DNA of 7,945 nucleotides from CAYFVR01 sp964346545 (GTDB lineage: Bacteria > Desulfobacterota > Desulfobacteria > Desulfobacterales > Desulfococcaceae), in contig CAYFVR010000229.1 in the NCBI GenBank assembly GCA_964346545.1, positions 1 to 7,945 of the forward strand, given 5' to 3'. Below the pieces are notes generated by a model. It was not told the origin of the DNA and made no database searches. It saw only the letters and a program-made list of their open reading frames with translations. Positions 1 to 5,788 of the stretch are shown one piece after another; the stretch's first letter is position 1, and the number at the start of each line of letters is the position of its first letter. Both the position numbers and the translations under genes were made by a program.

Positions 1-1002
1 GGTGATGATGCCGGGGGCGGCGGGGGTGACGATGACGATGGCGTCCTGGATGGCCCGTCGCAGGTTGTCGGGCGGAATTCGGTTGCGGAAGACGTCCACG
101 AAGGAGAACCGCCGGAAGGCGTTTTCCTCGCTCCGGAAGGTGACGAGCATTTCCGCGCCTTCGGTCAGGGGAAGCTCCACCGTGCCGCCCAGTTGCAGGG
201 CCAGCCCCAGGGTGGCGTCGATCTGGCCTTCGGGAATCTTGAGGTATTCGGCCGCCAGTTGCAGGGCGAACGAGGGGATGTACAGGTCCCGGTAGGGATA
301 GAGCAATATTTCCCGACGGACCTTGCCGTCCACGTCCGGGACCACGTTGACGTGACCGATGCCGGCGGTGGCCTCGAACAGCGGCGGAATGGGCGTTCGG
401 ACTCGATCCGCCCCCCGCAGCACGGAGGCGTCGCCGTCGATGTCGATCACCGCGTGGGAGCGGAGAATCGGGTCTTCCACCCGGCCGCCGGCCTCCACCG
501 TGCGGGATTCCCGCAAAAAGACCGGCAGGACCACGTTCCCGGCGGCTTCCAGGGCCGCCGCCAGCTTGGCGTCGTTGTCCATGTCGGACAGCGCCCGTTC
601 CATGGTCCGGACCATTTCGCCGCTGGCGCCCTGGCTGCGGAGCATTTCCATCAGGTTCCGAATCTGTTCCAGGCCGGCGCTTTCCTCGGGCTCGCTGTAG
701 ATGACGTTGAGCCCGACGAGGCGGGGCGAAAGTTCCGAAAGCTTGCCCACCATGGCGGCGACGATTCCCCGGGACCAGGGCCACTGGCCCAGCTCCTCGA
801 TGGACTCGTCGTCGATGTCGATCAGGACGATGCGTTCTTCCTCGCCGACGTCGCTCGACGTGTTCCGAAGGCCCATCCAGGTGTCGTAAAAGCGGTATTC
901 GAGGGATTCCAGAAATGCGGGGCGGGCCACGTAGGCGCCCAGAAACAGCAGGGTGATCAGAAGCCCCATGAGAACGGCCGGATATTTTTTGAGAATATCC
1001 AT
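1..1002 (-). CDS. CHASE2-domain membrane sensor protein, N-terminal part (3' end outside window)
   Basis: An open frame runs from ATG at 1002 to the window edge, 334 codons without a stop, so the C-terminus is missing. Residues 9-26 form a hydrophobic membrane anchor after a short MDILKKYP cytoplasmic start. The rest reads as a CHASE2 extracytoplasmic sensor domain: EYRFYDTWMGLR at about 35-46, then the hallmark IVLIDIDDESIEELG followed by WPWSR at about 58-78, later IGHVNVVPDVDGKVRRE and YIPSFALQLA. In this family the CHASE2 domain is usually followed by two or three membrane helices and a cytoplasmic output module (adenylate/guanylate cyclase, histidine kinase, Ser/Thr kinase or phosphatase). 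Which one applies here cannot be seen. The start is firm: the codon just before the ATG is an in-frame TGA, and a modest AAAGG Shine-Dalgarno lies about 9 bases upstream. A strong promoter at 1126-1154 suggests transcription separate from nadK. The ligand is unknown. Confidence 0.9.
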   Translation of the reverse strand, partial: MDILKKYPAVLMGLLITLLFLGAYVARPAFLESLEYRFYDTWMGLRNTSSDVGEEERIVLIDIDDESIEELGQWPWSRGIVAAMVGKLSELSPRLVGLNVIYSEPEESAGLEQIRNLMEMLRSQGASGEMVRTMERALSDMDNDAKLAAALEAAGNVVLPVFLRESRTVEAGGRVEDPILRSHAVIDIDGDASVLRGADRVRTPIPPLFEATAGIGHVNVVPDVDGKVRREILLYPYRDLYIPSFALQLAAEYLKIPEGQIDATLGLALQLGGTVELPLTEGAEMLVTFRSEENAFRRFSFVDVFRNRIPPDNLRRAIQDAIVIVTPAAPGIIT

Positions 1003-1081
1003 TCAGATACCTTTTCGTGCCTGCCCGCGCGTCAAGAAACCGATGGGTCCGTCCCACGGGAGGGGCGGCGACCGGAGGGGC

Positions 1082-1122
1082 GGCGGTTCGGAAAAACGCC
1101 GCCGGAGCCTAAAAAAACCGCC
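1082..1122 (-). repeat. Inverted repeat at the 5' end of the CHASE2 transcript
   Basis: GGCGGTT (plus 1082-1088) and AACCGCC (1116-1122) form a perfect 7-bp dyad with a 27-base loop containing T-rich stretches on the minus strand. The distal arm covers the predicted transcription start. It could be an operator or a 5' stem in the mRNA; in GC-rich DNA a 7-bp dyad may also be chance. Confidence 0.4.
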
Positions 1123-1125
1123 AAG

Positions 1126-1154
1126 ACTGTACCCAAAAGCCCGGGCGTTGTCAA
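1126..1154 (-). promoter_or_regulatory. Sigma70-type promoter of the CHASE2 gene
   Basis: On the minus strand, TTGACA (1154-1149, 6/6 match) and TACAGT (1131-1126, 4/6) are separated by exactly 17 bases. Transcription would start near 1119, giving a leader of about 115 bases before the ATG at 1002. The promoter lies beyond the putative nadK terminator, so it gives the CHASE2 gene its own transcript. Confidence 0.65.
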
Positions 1155-1184
1155 ACCAAAACCGGCGGGGCCCCGGGGCGAATG

Positions 1185-1224
1185 GGCTCGAAAAAACTCG
1201 ATTTTTCGATCGGCGGAAACCGCC
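1185..1224 (-). terminator. Possible terminator after nadK
   Basis: In the minus direction, 15 bases past the nadK stop, a GGCGG-TTT-CCGCC hairpin (1224-1212) is followed by a second dyad, TCGAAAAA (1209-1202) and TTTTTCGA (1195-1188), whose 3' arm carries a run of six T. The architecture is not textbook because the T run is part of the second stem. Its position between an operon end and a new promoter supports termination. Confidence 0.45.
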
Positions 1225-1239
1225 TCTCCCCGGGGCCGG

Positions 1240-2112
1240 TCAGATTCGTTCCCCGCTCCAGCGAAGCTTGGTTTTCAGCACGTCGAAGTAATGGCGGTCG
1301 GGCATGACGATCATGCGGATGGGGGACGGGCCTTTTTCCACCAGAATGACGTCCCGCTCGGAGATGGTCATGCCCGCCTGCCCGTCGAAGGTGAGCACGA
1401 TGTCGGAATCGTCGGGCCCCAGCCGGATTTTGATGATCACCGCGTCCGGGACGATGAGCGGCCGGTTGGTGAGGGTGAAGGGGCAGATGGGCGTCATGAT
1501 GATCCCCGGCACCGTGGGGTAGAGGATCGGTCCGCCCGCGGCCAGGGAATAGGCCGTGGAGCCGGTGGGGGTGGCCAGGATCAGGCCGTCGGCCCGGTAG
1601 GTGGTCAGGTAGCGGTCGTCGATGTAGGTCTGGATTCGGGCCAGGCGGGCCAGGGCGCCCTTGTTGATGACGATGTCGTTGAGCACGGATTCGTCGGCCG
1701 CCGTCTCTTCGTCGCGGATCACCCGGACCCGAAGCCGCATTCGGGGCACGGTGGCGAAGCGGCCGGCCAGAATCGACGCGGCCGCCGGAAACAGCCCTTC
1801 GGCGGTGCATTCGGCCAGAAAACCGACCTCCCCGAATTTGACGCCCAGCAGCGGGATCGGGTGCTCCCCAATCCAGCGGGCGGCGCTCAGAAAGGTGCCG
1901 TCGCCGCCCAGGACGAAAACGCAGGCGAGATCCGGCGGCGCGGCGGATTCCCCGTCGGCGGGCCGGTCCCGGCCGGGAGGGACGCTTTCCACCCGAACCA
2001 CGTCCACCGTCCGTTCCCGCAGCCAGGCCGCGAGGCGATCGGCCTCTTTCCGGGCCTCGTCGGACCCTTTGACGAACAGTCCGACCCGCTGGCCTTCCAC
2101 CGGCTCCGCCAT
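1240..2112 (-). CDS. nadK: NAD kinase (NAD+ to NADP+)
   Basis: This 290-residue protein phosphorylates the 2'-hydroxyl of NAD+ with ATP or polyphosphate and is the sole route to NADP(H). It acts in the cytoplasm. The family motifs are present in order: GGDGT at 69-73 (catalytic Asp71), GVKFGEVGFLAE at 90-101, NDIVINKG at 145-152, DGLILATPTGSTAYSLAAGG at 175-194, and a late FDGQAGM followed by a C-terminal KLRWSG typical of the family. Length matches bacterial NadK (about 290). The start is taken as ATG at 2112, with GGGAGG about 6 bases upstream; a TTG one codon earlier is less likely. The ATG overlaps the hemerythrin TGA by one base (TGATG), implying translational coupling, so nadK expression probably depends on the promoter at 4083-4111. 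One oddity: the usual GVN-type loop reads GVK here. Confidence 0.96.
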   Translation of the reverse strand: MAEPVEGQRVGLFVKGSDEARKEADRLAAWLRERTVDVVRVESVPPGRDRPADGESAAPPDLACVFVLGGDGTFLSAARWIGEHPIPLLGVKFGEVGFLAECTAEGLFPAAASILAGRFATVPRMRLRVRVIRDEETAADESVLNDIVINKGALARLARIQTYIDDRYLTTYRADGLILATPTGSTAYSLAAGGPILYPTVPGIIMTPICPFTLTNRPLIVPDAVIIKIRLGPDDSDIVLTFDGQAGMTISERDVILVEKGPSPIRMIVMPDRHYFDVLKTKLRWSGERI

Positions 2113-2519
2113 CAATTCCTCCCGTCCGCCCGCAGAAAGGGCTTTAGCTTGTGGTCGGTGCCCAGGATGTGCCGGGTCAGCCAGTTCTTCAGAAAATTGC
2201 TGATCTGCACCGGGCCGGAAAGCTTTCCGGCGTCGTATTGGGCCTTGAGTTTCCCCACGTGCCGGGCCATTTGCCGGTGGATTCGGCGGTGTTCCGGGAG
2301 ATCGGGATAGCCGATCCGGGCCATGAGCCGTTCCTCGGTTTCGAAATGGGTGGCGGCGTAGGCCAGAAGTTCGTCCAGGGTTCGGGCCAGCAAGGCTCGG
2401 CCCTCTCCGGCGTACATGGCCCGGTACAGCTCGTTGATCAAATTCGTCAGATGTTCGTGCTGCCGGTCGATCGGTTCGAAGCCCAGCCGATAACGGTCTT
2501 CCCAGGGAAAAAAGCTCAT
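2112..2519 (-). CDS. Bacteriohemerythrin (non-haem di-iron O2-binding protein)
   Basis: A 135-residue single-domain hemerythrin, the normal length for bacterial forms. All seven expected di-iron ligands can be placed: His21 (in DRQHEHL), His58 and Glu62 (HFETEE), His77 and His81 (HRRIH), His117 and Asp122 (HILGTD). The N-terminal PWEDRYRLGFEPIDRQH and C-terminal FLKNWLTRHI signatures are typical. Such proteins bind O2 reversibly and may also deal with NO or iron; they are common in microaerophiles, magnetotactic bacteria and anaerobes that meet oxygen. The start is ATG at 2519 with GAGG 7 bases upstream; the open frame extends to 2690 but that part overlaps the upstream gene and lacks family similarity. 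It lies 61 bases after the pentapeptide gene, and its stop overlaps the nadK start. No signal peptide is seen, so it is cytoplasmic. Confidence 0.95.
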   Translation of the reverse strand: MSFFPWEDRYRLGFEPIDRQHEHLTNLINELYRAMYAGEGRALLARTLDELLAYAATHFETEERLMARIGYPDLPEHRRIHRQMARHVGKLKAQYDAGKLSGPVQISNFLKNWLTRHILGTDHKLKPFLRADGRN

Positions 2520-2580
2520 GTCGATCCTCGCGTCGGAAATTCCGGCGGCGCCGAAAATCCCGTTTCCGTCCCCGCCGCCC

Positions 2581-3996
2581 TCAGCCGTCGCCGGGCCCAA
2601 GTTTCGCCAGCGCGTCGGACAGCGCCTCGGCCCAGGGCGACCGGCCCTTGGCCATGCCGGACTGGACGAAGGCGTCGGCGACCTGGTCAAAAACGTCCCC
2701 GGCCGCTTCCCGAACCGCTTTCAGGTGGCCGGTCATGTCCCGCGCGTCCCGGGGGGAGGGGCGGCGGATGTTGAGTTTCTGAAACAGGGCCGCCAGGTGG
2801 GGGCGGGCCGCCGGCGCCTTGTCCATCAGTCCCTTGAGGGCCACCTGGAACGCCTGGGTTCCGCCGGACTCGGCGTTTTCCGCGGCGGCGCGGTGGGAAT
2901 GTTGAAGCAGATGCCCCACATGGGCCCGCAGCCAGTCCCGGTCCCGATCCAAATCGCTCTTCGCCGGGGCCGCCCCGTGCCGGGCGGCGTGCTCGGCCGC
3001 CAACTGGTTTCGAAGCTGATCGAACTGGGCCTCCAATCGCCGCACCTCCACCGGGTCGTCCGACAGGGCGGCGGGCACCAGGGCGCCTTTCACGATGAGT
3101 CCGTAAATTTCCAGCGCTTCTTCGACCTTGTCCTTGATCTCCCGGCCGGCGGTTTCCACCGACAGCACCACCCTTTCGGCCTTGACTTCCAGCCGGATTC
3201 GAATTTCCTCCGGCGAGTAGCGCCGCGCCAGCAGGTTGCCGAAAAAGCCGATCAGCGAAAGGCCGGCCTGCTGGTGGCGCGGGGGAAATTCCAGCTCTCG
3301 CACCGAGGTGAATTCTCCGGCCCGGTCCAGCTCCAGCACCTGAAAGCTTTCCCGGAAGCGGGCCGCCAGTTCGGCGGGAAACTGGGCCAGGGTCAGGGAA
3401 TCGACCATTACGCCGGTCAGGTCCGCGTCCTTCAGAATGGCGGAATATGCCGAGACCAGCAGCAGGTTGGCCCCGGACAGATTGGCCCCGCTGAGGTCGG
3501 CGTGGGAGAGCCGCGCCTGGGCCAGGTTGGCCCCGGTCAGGTTGGCCCGGGACAGGTTGGCGCCGGACAGGTCCGAGCCGGACAGGTCGGCCCCGGACAG
3601 GTTGGTTCCGGACAGGTCGCTCTGGGGCAGGGCCGCGCCGGTGAGCCAGGCGCCGGAAAGGGTCGCGCCGGACAGGTCCGACACCGACAGGTCGGCGCCG
3701 GAAAGGTCGGCGTCGGAAAAATCGGCCAGCAGAAGGTCGGCGCCGGAGAGGTCGGCGCCGGAGAGGTCGGCCCGGTTCAGGTGGGCCTGGGTGAAATCGG
3801 CCAGCAGGAGGTTGGCCCCCGAAAATCGGCATTCGGTGAGATCGGCGAAGGCCAGATTGATTTCCGCCAGGTCCATCCCCGAAAAGTCCCGGTTGGGCAG
3901 GGCCGCCCGGGCGCCTTCCCGGCCGTCGGAGCGCAACCATTTCCGATGTTCCGCCAAAATGGCGTCCAGATCCGTTTTGGTGATGGCTTTGCGCAA
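2581..3996 (-). CDS. Pentapeptide-repeat protein with uncharacterised C-terminal domain
   Basis: A 471-residue protein. Residues 1-34 are a leader (LDAILAEHRKWL) often seen before pentapeptide domains. From Phe38 to Leu178, Leu or Phe occurs at every fifth position without a break, giving 29 A(D/N)LSG-type pentapeptides, about seven coils of a right-handed quadrilateral beta-helix, plus two or three degenerate repeats to about 195. Residues 230-304 look like an alternating beta/alpha domain (RELEF, then a helix, then IRIRLEV, VVLSVET, a helix and YGLIVKG). A charged helix follows (about 316-340), then a helical tail to 471. I do not recognise this C-terminal region. Pentapeptide domains usually serve as scaffolds; DNA-mimicking gyrase protectors such as Qnr and MfpA are shorter and lack such a tail. 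The start is TTG at 3996 with GGAG 7 bases upstream; the next in-frame ATG is residue 41, inside the repeats. It is the first gene of the operon with hemerythrin and nadK. Function unknown. Confidence 0.9.
   Translation of the reverse strand: MRKAITKTDLDAILAEHRKWLRSDGREGARAALPNRDFSGMDLAEINLAFADLTECRFSGANLLLADFTQAHLNRADLSGADLSGADLLLADFSDADLSGADLSVSDLSGATLSGAWLTGAALPQSDLSGTNLSGADLSGSDLSGANLSRANLTGANLAQARLSHADLSGANLSGANLLLVSAYSAILKDADLTGVMVDSLTLAQFPAELAARFRESFQVLELDRAGEFTSVRELEFPPRHQQAGLSLIGFFGNLLARRYSPEEIRIRLEVKAERVVLSVETAGREIKDKVEEALEIYGLIVKGALVPAALSDDPVEVRRLEAQFDQLRNQLAAEHAARHGAAPAKSDLDRDRDWLRAHVGHLLQHSHRAAAENAESGGTQAFQVALKGLMDKAPAARPHLAALFQKLNIRRPSPRDARDMTGHLKAVREAAGDVFDQVADAFVQSGMAKGRSPWAEALSDALAKLGPGDG
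3736..3765. repeat. Perfect tandem 15-bp repeat within the pentapeptide region
   Basis: The 15-mer GTCGGCGCCGGAGAG occurs twice back to back (3736-3750, 3751-3765). It is the DNA form of consecutive DLSGA pentapeptides. The whole block 3462-3885 shows 15-bp periodicity. Identity at the nucleotide level suggests recent in-frame duplication. Confidence 0.8.
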
Positions 3997-4082
3997 GACA
4001 ACTCTCCGTTTCCCCGCCGGCGGCGGGGGCGGAATACGGTGGATGATGTTAAGTGGTTATTATGAAATAGAAAAAGGCTTTA

Positions 4083-4111
4083 ACTTTACTCCCCGCCCAA
4101 CCGATTGTCAA
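4083..4111 (-). promoter_or_regulatory. Sigma70-type promoter of the pentapeptide-hemerythrin-nadK operon
   Basis: On the minus strand, TTGACA (4111-4106, 6/6) and TAAAGT (4088-4083, 4/6) are separated by 17 bases, within a locally AT-rich patch (about 4048-4115). Transcription would start near 4076, with a leader of about 80 bases to the TTG start. This is the only good promoter I see for the three genes. Confidence 0.7.
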
Positions 4112-4119
4112 AAGGTTTC

Positions 4120-4163
4120 CCCCGCGCCCGGCGTGGGGACCCCGAGCGCGGGGCGGACGCCCC
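4120..4163. repeat. Overlapping GC dyads just upstream of the operon promoter
   Basis: CCCCGCGC (4120-4127) pairs with GCGCGGGG (4146-4153). The second arm can instead take part in GGGGCG (4150-4155) with CGCCCC (4158-4163). The cluster begins 8 bases beyond the -35 box, a position where activators often bind, but base composition alone could give such dyads. Confidence 0.4.
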
Positions 4164-4237
4164 GAGCCGGCGGCGAAGGCTTCTGGCCCGGTATAATCGA
4201 CCCATGAATTTTTCGCAAACGGGAATTGGCGGCGCCG

Positions 4238-4251
4238 GAAAACCGGTTTTC
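4238..4251. repeat. 14-bp perfect palindrome
   Basis: GAAAACCGGTTTTC is its own reverse complement. It sits in the spacer, 127 bases upstream of the -35 box (4111) of the pentapeptide operon. It resembles a dimeric regulator site; no known operator is recognised. Confidence 0.5.
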
Positions 4252-4357
4252 GTCTTTCCATCCGGGAGGGAGGCGATGGACCGGCGCGGAGGGCATGGGA
4301 ACCGCGCTTCCGGAACGTTCAGACCGGGGAGGGAGAAGGACGCGAGGCGGCGGAGAG

Positions 4358-4392
4358 TCCTCCGGTTCCGGGCGGTCCCCGGAACCGGAGGA
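4358..4392 (-). terminator. Long hairpin 8 bases past the stop of the 302-residue protein gene
   Basis: Arms 4358-4372 and 4378-4392 are perfectly complementary over 15 bp (core CCTCCGGTTCCGGG) with a 5-base loop. It lies 8 bases beyond the stop codon (4403-4401) in the minus direction. There is no T run after it on either strand, so it is not a classic intrinsic terminator; it may terminate without a U tract, block 3' exonucleases, or be a repeated palindromic element. Confidence 0.55.
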
Positions 4393-4400
4393 ATCGGGGA

Positions 4401-5309
4401 TCAGCGATGGAGATGGCTGGTCGCGGCCTGGTAGAGGGGCATCAGAATTTCGAAGAGTCCGGCGATGTCGTTGGCGATGTCCGCGCCCCGGGCCATGACT
4501 TCCTTTTTTTCCACCCGACGGGCGATCATCAGGGACCCCGGTTTCCGGGGCGGCAGGTTTTCGATGAACTCGCACAGCCGGGGAATGGCCTTGTCGGCCC
4601 CGTCGAGCCGCCAGCCGTTTTCATCGGCCCGGATCTCGCCTTGAAAGGCGCATTCTCCTTTTTCATCGTCGTTATGGTCGCATAACACCAGCTCCTGGGC
4701 CGCGGCGGTTTCCCGCAGCCAGTTTTCATTTTCCGGGGCGCCTATCCATTCCAAAAAGGCGTCCCAGTCCAGCCGAGGTGAATCTTTGGATTCCGGGGGG
4801 CGCTCAATGAAAAAGCCGTACTGGATGCCGTCCGGGGAAGCGGCGGCGAAAAATTTGCCTTGCAGGGCGTCGTCGGCTTTTTCCCGGTGGGTTTCGTCCA
4901 CCCAGTGGACCCGGGCCATCCGGTAGACCGGCCAGGAGTTGATTCGAAAGGTTCCGGCGTCCATCCGCTGGGTCACCGCGCCGCCGAGCTGGGCCCGACT
5001 GCGCCAGTGGGTGCCGGATACGCCGTTGGAAAAGTCGGTTTCCTTGAAGCCGGCGAACCGTCCGCCGCCGGCCCGTTTGCGGGAAGCCCGTTTGGCGGCC
5101 GCCGCGGTGCCGGCTTCGGCCTTGGCTTTGACCTGGGCCTCTTCGAATTCCATGTTTTGGATGACGCGCCGCTGAAAAGAAACTTCGGTCCAGATGGATT
5201 CGCCGTCCTGCCAGCGAATTTCCATCTGTTCTCCGTTGATGGAGAGAACCTCGAACTGTCCTTTGCGATTTTCGTACCGTTCACCGACTTTGAAATTGAT
5301 TTTTCCCAT
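4401..5309 (-). CDS. Uncharacterised protein with SH3/Tudor-like N-terminal domain
   Basis: A 302-residue soluble protein that I do not recognise. Residues 3-50 (FKVGERYENRKGQFEVLSI, then EQMEIRWQDGE, then SFQRRVI) have the pattern of five short strands of an SH3/KOW/Tudor-like barrel. Residues 55-90 are a charged Ala/Lys/Arg-rich linker (AAAAKRASRKRAGGGR), probably flexible and possibly nucleic-acid binding. Residues 100-245 are rich in Trp and aromatics (HWRSRAQLGG, GIQYGFFIERP, DWDAFLEWIG), suggesting a compact alpha/beta fold. The C-terminus (GADIANDIAGLFEILMPLYQ) is an amphipathic helix. There is no signal peptide or membrane segment. The start is ATG at 5309; GGAGGAAG lies upstream with a slightly long spacing, and the similarity-like sequence begins there, although the frame stays open to 5396. 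The gene appears to stand alone, with a long hairpin after it and a structured region before it. A nucleic-acid related role would be inference only. Confidence 0.85.
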   Translation of the reverse strand: MGKINFKVGERYENRKGQFEVLSINGEQMEIRWQDGESIWTEVSFQRRVIQNMEFEEAQVKAKAEAGTAAAAKRASRKRAGGGRFAGFKETDFSNGVSGTHWRSRAQLGGAVTQRMDAGTFRINSWPVYRMARVHWVDETHREKADDALQGKFFAAASPDGIQYGFFIERPPESKDSPRLDWDAFLEWIGAPENENWLRETAAAQELVLCDHNDDEKGECAFQGEIRADENGWRLDGADKAIPRLCEFIENLPPRKPGSLMIARRVEKKEVMARGADIANDIAGLFEILMPLYQAATSHLHR

Positions 5310-5455
5310 AAAAAATTCTTCCTCCCGGTTCACACCAGGCGGCAGCCTTCCGCGTTGTAAAGATAGAGACGTAAACGGAAAAAGGCCCGGGCCCATTGCC
5401 CGGATGCGGCGCGGCCGACTGAAGAAACGTCGATCCAGCCGTTCCGCGGAAATCT

Positions 5456-5490
5456 CCCCTTCCCGGCTCCGGGGCGGAGGCGGGAAGGGG
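5456..5490. repeat. 35-base near-perfect hairpin
   Basis: CCCCTTCCCG (5456-5465) pairs with CGGGAAGGGG (5481-5490). After one G-G mismatch, CTCCG (5467-5471) pairs with CGGAG (5475-5479), leaving a 3-base loop. That is 15 base pairs in 35 bases. It would lie in the leader of the 302-residue protein gene if transcription begins near 5611. Confidence 0.7.
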
Positions 5491-5527
5491 CGGGGCGCGT
5501 CCGCGGGGGCGTCGGATTGGGTCGGCG

Positions 5528-5557
5528 GGCTTCGACGATGGACGATCCGTCGAAGCC
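5528..5557. repeat. 10-bp perfect inverted repeat
   Basis: GGCTTCGACG (5528-5537) and CGTCGAAGCC (5548-5557) are exact reverse complements separated by 10 bases. It is downstream of the candidate promoter at 5618-5646 on the minus strand. Confidence 0.7.
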
Positions 5558-5617
5558 AGCCCCGGCTCCGAAGGCGCGAACGCTGCGGCGCTGCGATGGC
5601 CTGGTTGGGTTCCGATC

Positions 5618-5646
5618 AGTCTTTCACGGGCGGAGCCGGCTGTCAA
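5618..5646 (-). promoter_or_regulatory. Candidate promoter upstream of the 302-residue protein gene
   Basis: On the minus strand, TTGACA (5646-5641, 6/6) is followed after 17 bases by AAGACT (5623-5618, 3/6). The -10 box is weak. If used, the transcript starts near 5611 and carries about 300 bases of structured leader before the ATG at 5309. Confidence 0.4.
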
Positions 5647-5684
5647 CCGGTGAAGCGATTGGAGCCGAAAAACGGCGAAAACGA

Positions 5685-5724
5685 GCCCCCGGAACGGTTT
5701 CGCCGGCGAGACCGTTCCGGGGGC
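5685..5724. repeat. 40-base extended hairpin
   Basis: GCCCCCGGAACGGT (5685-5698) pairs perfectly with ACCGTTCCGGGGGC (5711-5724). Pairing continues inward through a T-G wobble, T-A, C-G and G-C to a 4-base loop, about 18 bp in all. On the minus strand T-rich tracts follow within 20 bases, so it could act as a back-up terminator behind the tRNA operon, or as a palindromic repeat element. Confidence 0.7.
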
Positions 5725-5788
5725 CCGTAAACCGTGGAAAAGGCGCCGGAGCGTGCGGTCCTCCGTCCTCGGCTTGGGGGGGCGGCAC

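Larger units (their letters stand above)
3997..4400. other. Gene-free spacer, 404 bases, rich in inverted repeats
   Basis: I see no credible gene here; the open frames have no plausible Shine-Dalgarno site and run through hairpins. From the left it holds the operon leader (3997-4076), its promoter (4083-4111), a GC-rich dyad cluster (4120-4163), a lone plus-strand TATAAT (4192-4197) with no matching -35, a 14-bp palindrome (4238-4251), and a long hairpin near the stop of the next gene (4358-4392). Confidence 0.6.

Noticed and set aside
193..2310. 705-codon open frame on the plus strand
   Set aside because: It lies antisense to the CHASE2 and nadK genes, which have clear family motifs. Long antisense frames are expected in GC-rich DNA. 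The product is low-complexity Gly/Arg/Asp-rich with no domain.
2520..2690. N-terminal extension of the hemerythrin to 2690
   Set aside because: It overlaps the end of the pentapeptide gene, has Pro/Arg-rich sequence unlike hemerythrins, and the ATG at 2519 has a good ribosome site and gives the usual length.
3462..3885. Periodic repeat that might be taken for a CRISPR-like or satellite array
   Set aside because: The 15-bp period is in frame and encodes A(D/N)LSG pentapeptides; there are no unique spacers.
2687..3940. 417-codon open frame on the minus strand in another phase
   Set aside because: It overlaps the pentapeptide gene out of frame and gives an Arg/Pro/Gly-rich product typical of a shadow frame.
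2518..4065. 515-codon open frame on the plus strand with GQVG-type repeats
   Set aside because: It is the reverse strand of the pentapeptide repeats; its apparent repeat is the mirror of the 15-bp coding periodicity.
4192..4197. Perfect TATAAT on the plus strand
   Set aside because: No -35 element lies 16-18 bases upstream, and no credible plus-strand gene follows.
4204..4434. Possible small plus-strand gene starting MNFSQTG
   Set aside because: It has no Shine-Dalgarno site, is Arg/Gly-rich, and runs through the long hairpin and into the opposite-strand gene.
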